Origin: Rhabditoides inermis
Taxonomy: Eukaryota > Nematoda > Chromadorea > Rhabditida > Rhabditidae
Length of the DNA: 64,000 nucleotides
Assembly: GCA_963966185.1 (NCBI GenBank)
Contig: CAWZYM010000280.1
Span: 1,006,501-1,070,500, forward strand
Direction of reading: 5' to 3'
A model generated the notes under the pieces. That model did not search any database. It was not told where the DNA came from and saw only the letters and a list, made by a program, of their open reading frames with translations. Both the position numbers and the translations under genes were made by a program. Below are positions 1 to 11,445 of the stretch, piece after piece; within the stretch, counting starts at the first letter, position 1, and each line of letters begins with the position of its first letter.

Positions 1-1797
1 TCCCAACCAGTATGTTTCCATCAAAACAGTTGTCGACCTGTTTCAAGTGTTTATTTTTCATATATTTGTATGATTATGGTATTGATTGATTGTTCGCCCC
101 TGGTCAGAGACGCGGAGAGAGTTCGAGAAAAGAGAGGGACGCGCACATGTTGCCTTTAGTATGCCGGAATTTGTTTTTCTTTTTTCACATTGTAGGCATG
201 TGTATCATACGCCGATACCACTTCGAAAGCGGAAGCTGCTCATGTTAATTTGTAGCAGAAGGTTTTTTATTCGTTATTTATGGAAATGAATTGTAGCTGT
301 AGTTGCAAAGCGAGAAAAATTCAAGTTCCGCATTTTTTCGCACGTGAACTGATCGATCGCTCTCTCGTCGTCACACTCTCTTACTCTTTATTTTCGCGAG
401 AACGGCCAACGAGTGTATCCTCTGGTTTGCAAAGTTGAGTTGAGTTAGCATCAGGATGTTAAAAACTTTTAATATGTATGTCATGAATAACGTACTTTTT
501 CGTAGAAAAGTTTTTCAAGTCGCCTTGAAGTTTGTGTAATTTGCTCTTGAATACGCTCTTTCTAGAGAAAAGTGTGCAAAAATGTGCACAAACGTGCACT
601 GTCGATGATGGTTTCTCCAACTTCCCGCCATTTGCGGCATTTGGTCCAATTGACAAAAGTGTTTCATTTTTGATGTATTTTCACATTTCGATGCTAACTC
701 AACTTAAAAAAAAAATTAGAGAGTACACTTTTTTTAAAGGATTTTTTTCCGGACAATGGAATATTCCCTGATCTTTTTATTCTCTGTTCGCACGCATTGC
801 GCGGGGTCGGTTCCGTTCTTCAATGAAAACGAGTTTTGAAGTTCTGTTTGCTTTTGTGAAAAAATGATGAAAAAAATTTCCACCTTAATATTTTTAAAAG
901 ATGGCTTAAAGCTTAAAGGAACAAAGACTCAGTGGAAGACGATTGGTTGCTCAGTGGAAGACAAGTGGTTGCAAAAATTGGAGCCTCGCGCGCAGCTACC
1001 CCTAACCCCTACAGTATGCCATTGACAAAGAGCTTCGCGCCACCTAGCGGGGGATGAGAAGGTGAAGGCGTAAAGGTAACGGTAAACGGTATTCCCCCGA
1101 TTCAAGAGATTCACTCTGCGGAGGGGTCTCAGACCGCTCGGCCATCTAACCTAGTGGAGGTTTTCAATGATATAATGTTTCTAATAATCTCCATTCGCTC
1201 TCCCCTCCTTCCCCCATGAATGATTCGTGAATCAATCATCAAAACCGTCGTTTCTGTACTCGAATATTCATTTTCGTCGGTTCCAAATAAATTCCAAACA
1301 ACACAACAAAACAGAAGCAATGTGTATTTATGTTTCGCTCGCCGCAAACGGACTCACCAAAACACACAATCAGTGAAAACTACGATTTCGAAACACGTAT
1401 CAGAGACAACAATGACAATATTGTAGCAACAATATAAGACACTAGATCGGGTAGTTGGCATATCCATAGCATATCCATAGGTCTCGACTTGGATGCGCAG
1501 CAACCGGGCAGCTACGGTAGTCTTTGAATTGAATGGATTTACTGCCGATATCAAGAATACAACAACGGAGATGGAACACAAAGGGTTTAGTCTGCGTGAA
1601 GTATCGGTGGTTCCTTCTTGTCAGGATCCGACGTGTAGGAGGGGTGGTGTGCTTGGTCTCACGCTTGGGTTGACGTTGCGACAGCCATTGTAGTAGTCTC
1701 GGCGACACTGAAATACACGTGATGAATCACACCTAGATGAACGTATATGATGGATACGAAAGAGGAATAGAGCTATGTACGGTCACATTTCCTTTAG
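1..1797. other. Noncoding/repeat stretch upstream of the first exon
   Basis: No supported exon was found. Bases about 440-780 are a copy of a dispersed repeat that recurs in inverted orientation at about 12,190-12,660. Bases about 1,090-1,160 read on the minus strand resemble the 5' half of a leucine/serine-type tRNA (A-box-like GATGGCCGAGCGG) but no B box follows, so this is not called a gene. Earlier exons of the receptor that ends at 2,496 may lie here or left of the window. Confidence 0.5.
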
Positions 1798-2027
1798 GAG
1801 CGCCATCTGTTTGTCTACGCCATTCTCATCACGCTGTTCAATCTGTTGATGGGCGCGCAGCAGATTGTCATCAAGTACGCGATGGACACAGGTGAGAGGG
1901 AGAGGGAGAGAGGGAGGGAGGGAGAGAGAGAGAGAGGTGGGGGAAACGGGCGGGGGAACAAGTCAATATGTGAGTTGTGACTATAAAGGCAGAGGGAGAG
2001 AGATAGAAAAAAGGAGGGATAGTGCGG

Positions 2028-2059
<32 letters not shown>

Positions 2060-2187
2060 GAAGAGAGAGATTTCAGGCAACAACGCCCTTGTTGTGTGGG
2101 CTGTGGAGCAGTACCCCTGGCTGACCGCACTCAATCTCTATGTCTCCCCCTATGCCATACTCGCGCTCAGCAAGGAGCTGAGGAGTG

Positions 2188-2284
<97 letters not shown>

Positions 2285-2496
2285 ACTTCTTCCCTTGTCT
2301 CTTATATATCGCTCATATTTCTCTCTCTCCCTCCCTCACTCCCTCCCTCGTCCTCTCTCTCATATGTCTCTATTTCTCTCTCCTATCTTTCTTTCTTCCT
2401 CCCTCTCTATCACTCTTTCAGATCGCCAAGCGCCTGCCTTTCTCTAAACGCAGCGAAGTCAGTTCTATTTCCATGGCCACGATTATTAAACTATGA
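1798..2496 (+). CDS. C-terminal part of a multi-pass receptor-like protein (partial)
   Basis: Three exons are readable: 1798-1891, 2077-2189 and 2422-2496. The first encodes a hydrophobic helix (VYAILITLFNLLMG), the second another membrane segment ending in NLYVSPYAILALSKEL, and the last a short Ser/Lys-rich tail ending at TGA 2494-2496. Two helices, a P in the last one and a short basic cytoplasmic tail fit TM6-TM7 of a seven-helix chemoreceptor, but I cannot assign the family. The second donor is ambiguous: GTCTCT after GAG (2189) gives the Ser/Lys tail; the stronger GTGAGG at 2185 would give a shorter tail. Both introns are almost pure (GA)n or (CT)n. The 5' part is missing or unrecognised. 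Confidence 0.5.
2190..2281. repeat. (CT)n microsatellite in receptor intron
   Basis: Nearly uninterrupted CT dinucleotide tract beginning at the splice donor of the second readable exon. Long Ser-Leu reading frames across it are artefacts of the repeat. Confidence 0.95.
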
Positions 2497-2962
2497 TCGT
2501 TTGTGAATAAATCATTGTCCGTATAAAGTTATCGTATGACAATTGTTCAACTTTCAATATGCTCCTGTGCGATTAGAGTGAGCCAGAGTTTCGGGGTGAG
2601 ACTGACAGTTGGTACCTGGGAGCAAATGCATATCCTTAGTCTTTGAGACAAACGTGGTTTATCGAAGGGTATTCGCGGTGTTACTCAGACGGGTCAAGAG
2701 CCACCGGCAGTGAGATATACGCCTGGACCTTGAAAGTGCGGAAAATGTTCACTGGTGGCGAAAGCAGGGGAAAAGCAACCCGTCTCAGAAACTATAAAAT
2801 GATTTACTTTAAATGAACAGTAGCGCATTATTTTCGACTTTGCATCATAACTTGACCCATAGGAATGCAAAACAAACAAAAAAAAATAACGATTCGAAGT
2901 TGTTACCGCGTTAACACACCAATTAACACAGATCGTCCCGTTACCACACGAAAATAGGCGTT

Positions 2963-3040
2963 ATGAGCTGTGTGGCGCAGTGGAAAAGACTGTGGGCTAT
3001 CACTCTCGCAGCCACGGGTTCGATTCCTGTTTGCAACTTT
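2963..3040 (+). repeat. tRNA-derived SINE-like element, copy in unit A
   Basis: Contains an A-box-like TGGCGCAGTGG and a B-box-like GGGTTCGATTCC at tRNA spacing, but no convincing acceptor stem, so it reads as a tRNA-derived repeat rather than a tRNA gene. The second copy is at about 6,385-6,462 in unit B, differing by a base in the A box. Confidence 0.6.
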
Positions 3041-4199
3041 GCCTGAAACATACATGCACCTTTTTTATTACACGTTCCTGATATTACAACCAGCGCGGCA
3101 GCGCTGGTTGGTTTGTGTTAACCCTAGTCGCGCGCTAGAATCAGCAAAAGGCGACTGAAAGAAAGGTTCCTTAGAATCTTTGCGAGAACAATGTGATGCT
3201 GATAGATGTTATCAGGATGTTAGAAAATGGTTAAGTTTCGATTTTGGTAACGCTAGCTGTTGTAGGAAGCGAGATACGCGCGCGCGCCCCCTGAGGGGCA
3301 GGCAATCCCCCGTGTACGGATGGTTTTCTAGGGGGGGGGGGGTGGCGCGCACCCGCTGCTCCCAGCAGACAGGAGGTGCACAATCCGCACTGCCTGTGGA
3401 TTGCACTGATATCGTTTAGATCGCGAGCTCTGCCGTGCGCATAGTAGTGTTGTGGTTCGCGATTGCGCCCGTTGAGACACATGGCTCGAGTTCGGTTCCG
3501 GCTGGTGGCAAACCTTTTTGTAATATATGATTTTACATAGAAATGACATTGGAATTGTAAATTTTCCCATCAGCATTACCTAAACTCTTTTTTTGCAATT
3601 TTTTTACAATTTTGGACTCAACAAGGTGGGTGAACTGTTGGATTTCTTTTAAAAAAAATGTTTTGTGGTTTACTGTCCCGATCACAAGCTTTGACCATTC
3701 GGCCGTGACGTCACGGCCCGGGCCGTGACATAGCGTGACATTGATTATATATCGTTATCTGATCAAACTAAAAATAAACCAATAACACCATTAAATTCAG
3801 CATGCATGATTTGCCCGGAATGCACATTTCAATCTCATTTTCATCATTCAAATTGACACCCGGGTGTCCATGTGAGAAACACGATTCAGCTTGAAAAGAA
3901 GCCGCTGTGATTGAAGTCACATTGAGTATAGATAAAAAACTTCTGGATTTATACCTATCTATATATTGTTGATCTGTATACAAAATATTACAGTAAAGTT
4001 TATTTCATTAATCGAGATATTTCGATGCAAAGTGGCTGTTTCAAATTGACATCTTTCGATCCGTACACTTTTCACTAGCTCAATGACGTCCGATCGAAAT
4101 GGGAACTGCACCACTGAACATCCCATATTTCACTCCATCTTATTATAATGTTGTTTCAGCATTTCGTTCTCATGATTTCCGCTATGTTTTCACACTCGA

Positions 4200-5435
4200 G
4201 TCTTGTTTCGAGAACCCGGTGCGAGAGGGGAGGGGGCGGGGCGTAGAGGAGTCGCGTCTCTCTGTCTGTGCCCTGCCACAGGCGGGCGAGACTGCGACGC
4301 GATAACATATCTGACTTCCCCACTTCAACTTCATGAATTCAAAATTCATCAATCTGAAATCGTTCTCAAATTGTCACAAACATTTAGAGCTTCAAAATTC
4401 AAAAAGAGGTCTCATAAGAACATAAGCAACTAACACCATGAAGTCCACGCTTTCAGACCAGTCTCGTTTGTGCACGGCGTTATTTGAGAAACCAGCTACG
4501 ATTTTTGTTGCACTGTTTTTGTTTCGTTGAGACAAGTAAAATGACATCCTTTTTTTTGAAATTTGGACCATTTTGAACACATCCAGGCATCCAGGAATTG
4601 CCACCCGGACTAATTGCCAGTTAAAGATGAGTGAATGCGCAAATCTACTTCCAACTCCCTCTTTTATGGCTCTTTTCCTTTGGCAAAATGCCGAGTCTTG
4701 GCATCAAGCCACGCCGCCACACAGTCACTCATCTTGAACTGGTATTAAGTCAGGGTGGCAATTCCTGGATGTGTTCAAAGTGGTCCAAATTTCAAAAATA
4801 AGATGGCATTTCACTTGTCTCAACGAGACAAAAACAGTGCAATAAAAATCTTCGCTGATTTTTGAAACACGCCACCATGGTTTTGTGAGTACATTACCCA
4901 TGTGAGGGCGGGGCGAGGGGAGGCATGACGTGGCTTGATGCCAAAACTCGACATTTTGCCAAAGGGAAAGAGTCATAAAAGAGGGAGTTGGAAGTAGATT
5001 TGCGCATTCACTCATCTTTAACTGGCAATTACTCCGGGTGGCAATTCCTGGATGTGTTTAAAGTGGTCCAAATTTCAAAAATAAGATGTCATTTTACTTG
5101 TCTCAACGAGACAAAAACAGTGCAACAAAAATCGTAGCTGGTTTCTCAAATAACGCCGTGCGCAAAAAGAAAAAAAGAAAAGAAAAAAGAGACTTGTCTG
5201 AAAGCGTGGACTTCATGGTGTTAGTTGCTTATGTTCTTATGAGACCTCTTTTTGAAGCTCTAAATGTTTGTGACAAACTGAGAACGATTTCAGATTGATA
5301 AATTTTGAATTGTGGGGAAGTCAGATATGTTATCGCGTCGCAGTCTCGCCCGCCTGTGGCAGGGCACAGCCAGAGAGACGCGACTCCTCTACGCCCCGCC
5401 CCCTTTCCTCTCGCACCGGGTTCTCGAAAAAAAAA
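4200..5435. mobile_element. Foldback element with about 500-base inverted arms
   Basis: Bases about 4,200-4,720 are repeated in inverse orientation at about 4,925-5,435, separated by about 200 bases. Matching landmarks include the GC-rich CGGGGCGTAGAGGAGTCGCG block (4,236) against its reverse complement near 5,390. No transposase frame is seen. Unit B of the duplication retains only the right arm (about 7,307-7,806). Confidence 0.75.
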
Positions 5436-5551
5436 GTGTTTATGTCGACACGACCATCAACACTGATATTGTAAACTATTTTATGTTGACCGGCTGCATA
5501 TTAGCGAACATAATCGAGATATACCGTGAATGAACTCATTTTATTCACATA

Positions 5552-5810
5552 CTAGTGATGTCCCTGGATGCACCTCTGGCGCATGTCTAGGTCGTCCGGG
5601 AATTTTTGCGTGCACATCTCGATGTGCTTCATGCACGAGCGGTAGATGGCTGAGTTTCCGTCAGCGAGGCGCGTGCAGTAAGTATCCTGTTCCTACAAGT
5701 GAGAGCATACATAGATGTACTATGCAGATATATGTTCGTACCGCGACTCGGCTGGGGAAGAAGTAGGCCGATGCAGAAGCAACGAGAGCGAGAAGCAGAA
5801 GAAGGCGCAT
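5552..5810 (-). CDS. Small secreted four-cysteine peptide, copy A
   Basis: Two exons, 5742-5810 and 5552-5692, phase 0 between them (donor GTACGA, acceptor TTGTAG), encode 69 residues. Residues 1-15 are a clear signal peptide (MRLLLLLALVASASA), with likely cleavage before YFFPSR. The mature part has four cysteines, in contexts TYC, RSC, EMC and QRC, and a conserved end FPDDLDMRQRCIQG. Copy B is identical in protein; copies C and D share the signal peptide nearly unchanged but diverge in the mature part. The function is unknown; I do not recognise a named family. A TATA-like CTTATATTC lies about 45 bases upstream of the ATG. The strong conservation of the signal exon against a variable cysteine peptide is typical of secreted effector or antimicrobial families, which is inference only. 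Confidence 0.8.
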
Positions 5811-5853
5811 GGTCGAGTGTGGGGGGCAGTCGGTGCGGACCATTTGAAAGAAA

Positions 5854-5862
5854 GAATATAAG
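5854..5862 (-). promoter_or_regulatory. TATA-like element of peptide gene A
   Basis: CTTATATTC on the minus strand, about 45 bases upstream of the start codon; the same element stands at the same place before copies B (8226-8234) and D (11434-11442), but copy C has a substituted sequence there. Confidence 0.45.
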
Positions 5863-6302
5863 GCAGGAATCAGATCTCTTCGTTATTGCGACAGTATCCA
5901 GTGATGTTAATGAGGAGCGAATATTCCTTCCCGGTTGCCTCGAAGGTGGTGTGATTGTGACAGGCGCGTGATCGAAGCTGCAAACACGTGATCATGATAT
6001 ATGAATACAATTTAGAAAAAAATGGGGTATGCAATTCGTTTATGAATGTCACGTTCCGTGTCGAAGTCATTGGACGATGTTAATTAAGCATCTACCTTTA
6101 TTCATTTACAGTACATTTCCTTGTCGCGTTTTCGATCGAAGTCGTCTACTTGATTGCGTACAATAAACAGATCCTTCAATCGGTCGTCTCCACAAGCGAA
6201 TGCTCGTAGATATCGATAACACTCAGGTGAGGAAGCTTCGCAAACCCATTGGACAAGGCATATATACCATGTTACTTGAGCGCGTGCAGAACTGCCACGA
6301 AA

Positions 6303-8717
6303 AACAATAAGGATTCAAAGTTGTTACCGCGTTAACACACCAATTACCACAGATCGTCCCGTTACCACACGAAAATAGGCGTTATGAGCTGTGTGACGCA
6401 GTGGAAAAGACTGTGGGCTATCACTCTCGCAGCCACGGGTTCGATTCCTGTTTGCAACTTTGCCTGAAACATACATGCACCTTTTTACCACACGTTCCTG
6501 ATATTACAACCAGCGCGGCAGCGCTGGTTGGTTTGTGTTAACCCTAGTCGCGCGCTAGAATCGGCAAAAGGCGACTGAAAGAAAGGTCCCTTAGAATCTT
6601 TGCGAGAACAATGTGATGCTGATAGATGTTATCAGGATGTTAGAAAATGGTTAAGTTTCGATTTTGGTAACGCTAGCTGTTGTAGGAAGCGAGATACGCG
6701 CGCGCTTCCCTGAGGGGCAGGCAATCCCCCGTGTACGGATGGTTTTCCAGGGGGGGGGGGGGTGGCGCGCACCGGCTGTCCCCAGCAGACAGGGAGTGCA
6801 GATTCCGCACTGCCTGTGGATTGCACTGATATCGTTTAGATCGCGGGGTCTGCCGCGCGCACAGTAGTGTTGTGGTTAGCGATTGCGCCCGTAGAGACAC
6901 ATGATTCGAGTTCGGTTCCGGCTGGTGGCAAACCTTTTTGTAATATATGATTTTACATAGAAATGACATTGGAATTGTAAACTTTCCCATCAGCCTTACC
7001 TAAACTCTTTTTTTTGCATTTTTATACAATTTTGGACTCAACAAGGTGGGTAAACTGTTGGAATTCTTTAAAAAAAATGTTTTGTGGTTTACTGTCCCGA
7101 TCACAAGCTTTGACCATTCGGCCGTGACGTCACGGCCCGGGCCGTGACATAGCGTGACATTGATTATATTTCGTTATCTGATCAAACTAAAAATAAACCA
7201 ATAACACCATTAAATTCATGCATGATTTGCCCGGAATGCACATTTCAATCTCATTTTCATCATTCAAATTGACACCCGGGTGTCCATGTGAGAAACACGT
7301 GGCTTGATGCCAAAACTCGACATTTTGCCAAAGGGAAAGAGTCATAAAAGAGGGAGTTGGAAGTAGATTTGTGCATTCACTCATCTTTAACTGGCAATTA
7401 CTCCGGGTGGCAATTCCTGGATGTGTTTAAAGTGGTCCAAATTTCAAAAATAAGATGTCATTTTACTTGTCTCAACGAGACAAAAACAGTGCAACAAAAA
7501 TCGTAGCTGGTTTCTCAAATAACGCCGTGCGCAAAAAGAAAAAAAGAAAAGAAAAAAGAGACTTGTCTGAAAGCGTGGACTTCATGGTGTTAGTTGCTTA
7601 TGTTCTTATGAGACCTCTTTTTGAAGCTCTAAATGTTTGTGACAAACTGAGAACGATTTCAGATTGATAAATTTTGAATTGTGGGGAAGTCAGATATGTT
7701 ATCGCGTCGCAGTCTCGCCCGCCTGTGGCAGGGCACAGCCAGAGAGACGCGACTCCTCTACGCCCCGCCCCCTTTCCTCTCGCACCGGGTTCTCGAAAAA
7801 AAACGTGTTTATGTCGACACGACCATCAACACTGATATTGTAAACTATTTTATGTTGACCGGCTGCATATTAGCGAACATAATCGAGATATACCGTGGAT
7901 GAACTCATTTTATTCACATACTAGTGATGTCCCTGGATGCACCTCTGGCGCATGTCTAGGTCGTCCGGGAATTTTTGCGTGCACATCTCGATGTGCTTCA
8001 TGCACGAGCGGTAGATGGCTGAGTTTCCGTCAGCGAGGCGCGTGCAGTAAGTATCCTGTTCCTACAAGTGAGAGCATACATAGATGTACTATGCAGATAT
8101 ATGTTCGTACCGCGACTCGGCTGGGGAAGAAGTAGGCCGATGCAGAAGCAACGAGAGCGAGAAGCAGAAGAAGGCGCATGGTCGAGTGTGGGGAGGGGCA
8201 GTCGGTGCGGACCATTTGAAGGAAAGAATATAAGGCAGGAATCAGATCACTTCGTTATTGCGACAGTATCCAGTGATGTTAATGAGGAGCGAATATTCCT
8301 TCCCGGTTGCCTCGAAGGTGGTGTGATTGTGACAGGCGATTTGTTTATGGTGTGATTTGTTTATGAATGTCACGTTCCGTGTCGTTTCTCGAAGCTGCAA
8401 ACACGTGATCATGATATATGAATACAATTTAGAAAAAAATGGGGTATGCAATTCGTTTATGAATGTCACGTTCCGTGTCGAAGTCATTGGACGATGTCAA
8501 TTAAGCATCTACCTTTATTCATTTACAGTACATTTCCTTGTCGCGTTTTCGATCGAAGTCGTCTACTTGATTGCGTACAATAAACAGATCTTTCAATCGG
8601 TCGTCTCCACAAGCGAATGCTCGTAGATATCGATAACACTCAGGTGAGGAAGCTTCGCAAACCCATTGGACAAGGGATATATACCATGTTACTTGAGCGC
8701 GTGCAGAACTGCCACAA
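6303..8717. repeat. Segmental duplication, unit B (about 2.4 kb)
   Basis: Tandem copy of 2,882-6,298 lacking about 1.04 kb: the sequence jumps at about 7,300 from the equivalent of 3,883 to that of 4,928. It carries its own identical peptide gene at 7921-8179 and an extra stretch of about 55 bases near 8,336-8,395 containing a direct repeat of TTTATGAATGTCACGTTCCG. Confidence 0.9.
7921..8179 (-). CDS. Small secreted four-cysteine peptide, copy B
   Basis: Two exons, 8111-8179 and 7921-8061, with the same splice sites, length (69 residues) and predicted protein as copy A. The offset from copy A is exactly 2,369 bases over the whole gene, so the duplication is recent. The upstream TATA-like element at 8226-8234 and the preceding conserved sequence up to about 8,340 are also shared. 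It has a signal peptide and four cysteines; function unknown. Confidence 0.8.
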
Positions 8718-9319
8718 ACTACGCACGAGTCGTCTTCGTTTTCGAATTCAAAGCGTCGGCAGAACAACACGATGAGATTTTTTTTAGCTTTTTTGAAGCC
8801 CAGCCAGATCAACAACATCGCGATGTGCTTTAATCTATAACGTGTTGATGTTGTTGTTTTCCTTTGTTTTCCTTTGCTGTGTTATTATTGTTTTTAATGC
8901 TCAAAGGTACTGGTACAGTAGAGTAGCGACTTATTTTCGATTCGAAGAACTGATAAAAGTCATGTTATTCTAACACATCAGTGTTTTGTGTGAAAGAACG
9001 ACGATTCCGCGTTACTTATTAGTTACTTTTAGAACTGCCTGAGATGCAGAATATTTCTGAAAATCAATTTGATCCTACACGACTTGAATACCGCTCTCAA
9101 CACTTTAATACTATGGATTTTTAACATTTTAACATCAACACGGAACTAACCATTTTGAGACGAGTTAGGATGTTACATTTAAAAGTACAGTGCCGACTTA
9201 TTTTCGACTTTGCGTATATGCGGAGTTGTGGCAGGTTGTGGCAGAAATAAGTCGCCGTCGAGAAATCATAACAAAAAAACACATTTATCCATATATTAAT
9301 ACTACTCAGTAGCAATCTA

Positions 9320-9647
9320 TCATCCCTGGATGCACATCTGACGTTTGTCGAGACTGTCCGGGAATCGATACGTGCACCATTCGACGCGATCCCACTCCTT
9401 GAACTCTTTGAAATCCCTCGCATTCATACAGGCGCGGTACATGAACCTGTCTCCGTCGGCGCGTCGCAAACATTCACTGTGCCTGTCCTGCGAACGAGAA
9501 GATATCTCTCTCTATATATCTCTCTTTTTTCTCTCTCTCTCTTTCACTCAGATACCAGGGAACTGCATGGATAGATACCTCGACTCTGCTTGGGAAGAAG
9601 TAGGCCGATGCAGAAGCAACGAGAGTGAGAAGCAGAAGAAGGCGCAT
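9320..9647 (-). CDS. Small secreted four-cysteine peptide, copy C (diverged)
   Basis: Exon 1 is 9579-9647 (signal peptide identical to copy A except A8T), and exon 2 is 9320-9487 (donor GTATCT, acceptor TCGCAG). The protein is 78 residues. The mature part keeps four cysteines and the motifs RADG, YRAC and RFPDSLDKRQMCIQG, but inserts about nine residues between the second and third cysteine compared with copies A/B. The intron contains CT repeats. The TATA-like element of the other copies is replaced here. Homology with copies A/B extends upstream to about 9,800 and stops at the perfect hairpin at 9,811. Function unknown. Confidence 0.75.
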
Positions 9648-9810
9648 GGTCGAGTGTGGGGAGGGGCAGTCGGTGCGGACTATTTGAAGGGTCGAGTGCA
9701 GGGCAGGAATCGGATCTCTTCGTTGTTGCGACAGTATCCAGTGCTGTTAATGAAGAGCGAATATTCATTCTCGGTTGCCTCGAAGGTGGTGTGATTGTGG
9801 CACCAATAAC

Positions 9811-9862
9811 ACGTCCGAGTCATCAATAAGACACGTCACTGCCTTATTGATGACTCGGACGT
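9811..9862. repeat. Perfect 20-bp hairpin
   Basis: Arms 9811-9830 and 9843-9862 (ACGTCCGAGTCATCAATAAG and its exact reverse complement) are separated by 12 bases. It marks the point where homology of peptide copy C to copies A/B ends. The next stretch, about 9,868-9,908, recurs inverted near 21,943-21,985. Confidence 0.85.
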
Positions 9863-10289
9863 CACCTATTCGCATCCGGAACTGGTCACTTCGCGATGTT
9901 CACGCCTGATAAACAAAACTGCCTTATGCGTTGTACAATGCAAAACATTTCCACGTTTATACATATGTGTAAGAAAAAAGAAATTTTCATTCAAACTCGT
10001 GCATAAAAACAAGCATATTGTTACATACCGCAAACAAACAAAATAATATTCTTATTTTGTATAAAAAAAGGCAAAACGCGGTTACGCTGGCCCGTTCGTT
10101 CGTTGTGCAAAAATGACATCACGCCACTATTCCACATTTCTCACTATGTACGAGAAACTTTCTTACAATTCTCACTCTTTCAATTTGCTTTCGATCAATT
10201 TCATCAGTAAACATATATCTTTGAACCTATGTTTTTATTATAAAAAGTGCTTGGATTGCCATGTTCTTTCATGTGGTAGTCGTAGTTTA

Positions 10290-10980
10290 CACATGAAATC
10301 AAAGAGAGTGTACACTCTGAATTCCGAACATGAGTTGAAGGTACACTGGCGACTTATTTTTCACTCGGAATGTTTAAAAGAACCATATAATCGAAAATCT
10401 TAATCTATTTGTGAGAAAAAACAACGATTATCCGTTTCAAATGTTGCAACTCGCTGTTGCAACATTTTATTTCAAACTCAAAATTGGTCCCACCACGACT
10501 TCCATTCCGTTAAACTCTTCAATACTGCAAAAAAGGCGAGAGAACACAAAATCCCAGACGAAAGAAGCATGTTCACTTACTTTGTGGCTCAATCGAGTCC
10601 TGTCTACGGCAAATGTTTTGCATGAGTGGAAATGCGCGTTCAAGAGAGCTAGTTGCAGAATTAAGTCGCCACTGTTCCTTTAACACCGGGATGTGAAAGT
10701 ATGTTGAAAACGACTCTGTTTTATCAATACAACTACTTGCTGAAAATGTATGCAAGTTGGTGAAAACTGATGAGCGCAAAATGTATCAAAATGCAGAAAC
10801 TGGTGCCATTTGGTGCCAATTTTCAATGTTCAACAGATTTTTTCATCGACTTATAGGGGTTTCCGACACATAGTTGCATTGGCAAAAGTACATCATTTTC
10901 AACATATTTTCACATCCCGGTGCTAACTCAACTTCGAAATTCAGAGTGTACACTCCCTTTAAGAGTGGCATATTCAAAAA
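10290..10980. repeat. Degenerate inverted-repeat element
   Basis: Sequence around 10,300-10,335 (GAGTGTACACTCTGAAT) is found inverted around 10,930-10,965, and a related pair surrounds CACCGGGATGTG at 10,684 and its complement at 10,910. No coding content is recognised. Parts resemble the repeat at 640-720. Confidence 0.5.
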
Positions 10981-11089
10981 AAAAGTTTTCTGTGAGGTAC
11001 CTATTTCTGATTAGCGCAAAATGAAGCAGTGAGGAGATGAAAACGAAAGTGAACTGCAGATAAACACGTTTATTCACGAAAGTCCACTG

Positions 11090-11387
11090 TTACTTTCCGA
11101 TTCCGAGGATGCACCTCTGACGATCGTGCGGGTTGTTCGGGAATCGTTTGTTGCAGATTAGCAGATTGCCACTCTGTCCTGACTCTGCTTGTATCCATCT
11201 TCGGTCATACACGCACGATACTCGAAAGCGTTTTTGGCGCGGCGCAGACAGTAGATGTCCTGGTCCTACAAAAGAGAGGGTTCATCAGGGAACTATGCGG
11301 ATAGATAGGTGTTCGTACCTCGACTCTGCTTGGGAAGAAGTGGGCTGATGCAGAAGCAACTAGAGCGAGAAGGAGGAGAAGGCGCAT
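11090..11387 (-). pseudogene. Small secreted peptide, copy D, frameshifted
   Basis: Exon 1 (11319-11387) encodes an intact family signal peptide, with H at the first mature position. Exon 2 starts at 11265 and follows the family (YCLRRA, YRACM) until a TAA at 11158-11160. The conserved C-terminal block (KRFPNN, RQRCILG) continues immediately after in another frame to TAA 11090-11092. At the break a short direct repeat ATCTGC is seen twice, suggesting a small insertion. A truncated product with three cysteines would result, so I call it a pseudogene. A TATA-like element at 11434-11442 is retained; upstream homology ends at about 11,449, where a copy of the duplicated repeat begins. Confidence 0.75.
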
Positions 11388-11445
11388 GGTCGAGTGTGGG
11401 GAGGGGCAGTCGGTGCGGACCATTTGAAGGGAAGAATATAAGGCA

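Larger units (their letters stand above)
2882..6298. repeat. Segmental duplication, unit A (about 3.4 kb)
   Basis: This block is repeated in tandem at about 6,303-8,717 with very high identity, including a tRNA-like element, a G-run region, a foldback element and the complete peptide gene at 5552-5810. Unit A holds about 1.04 kb (about 3,884-4,927) that is absent from unit B; the junctions share only a short ACG. A third partial copy of the same material lies at about 11,446-11,830. Confidence 0.9.

Noticed and set aside
1095..1160. tRNA-Leu/Ser gene on the minus strand
   Set aside because: A-box-like half only; no B box or T arm follows.
5086..5298. Small basic protein frame (MSFYLSQRDKN...) repeated at 7455
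   Set aside because: It is duplicated only because it lies in the foldback arm of the segmental duplication; the other arm (4,392-4,604, inverted) has the frame broken, and no signal, splice or family evidence supports it.
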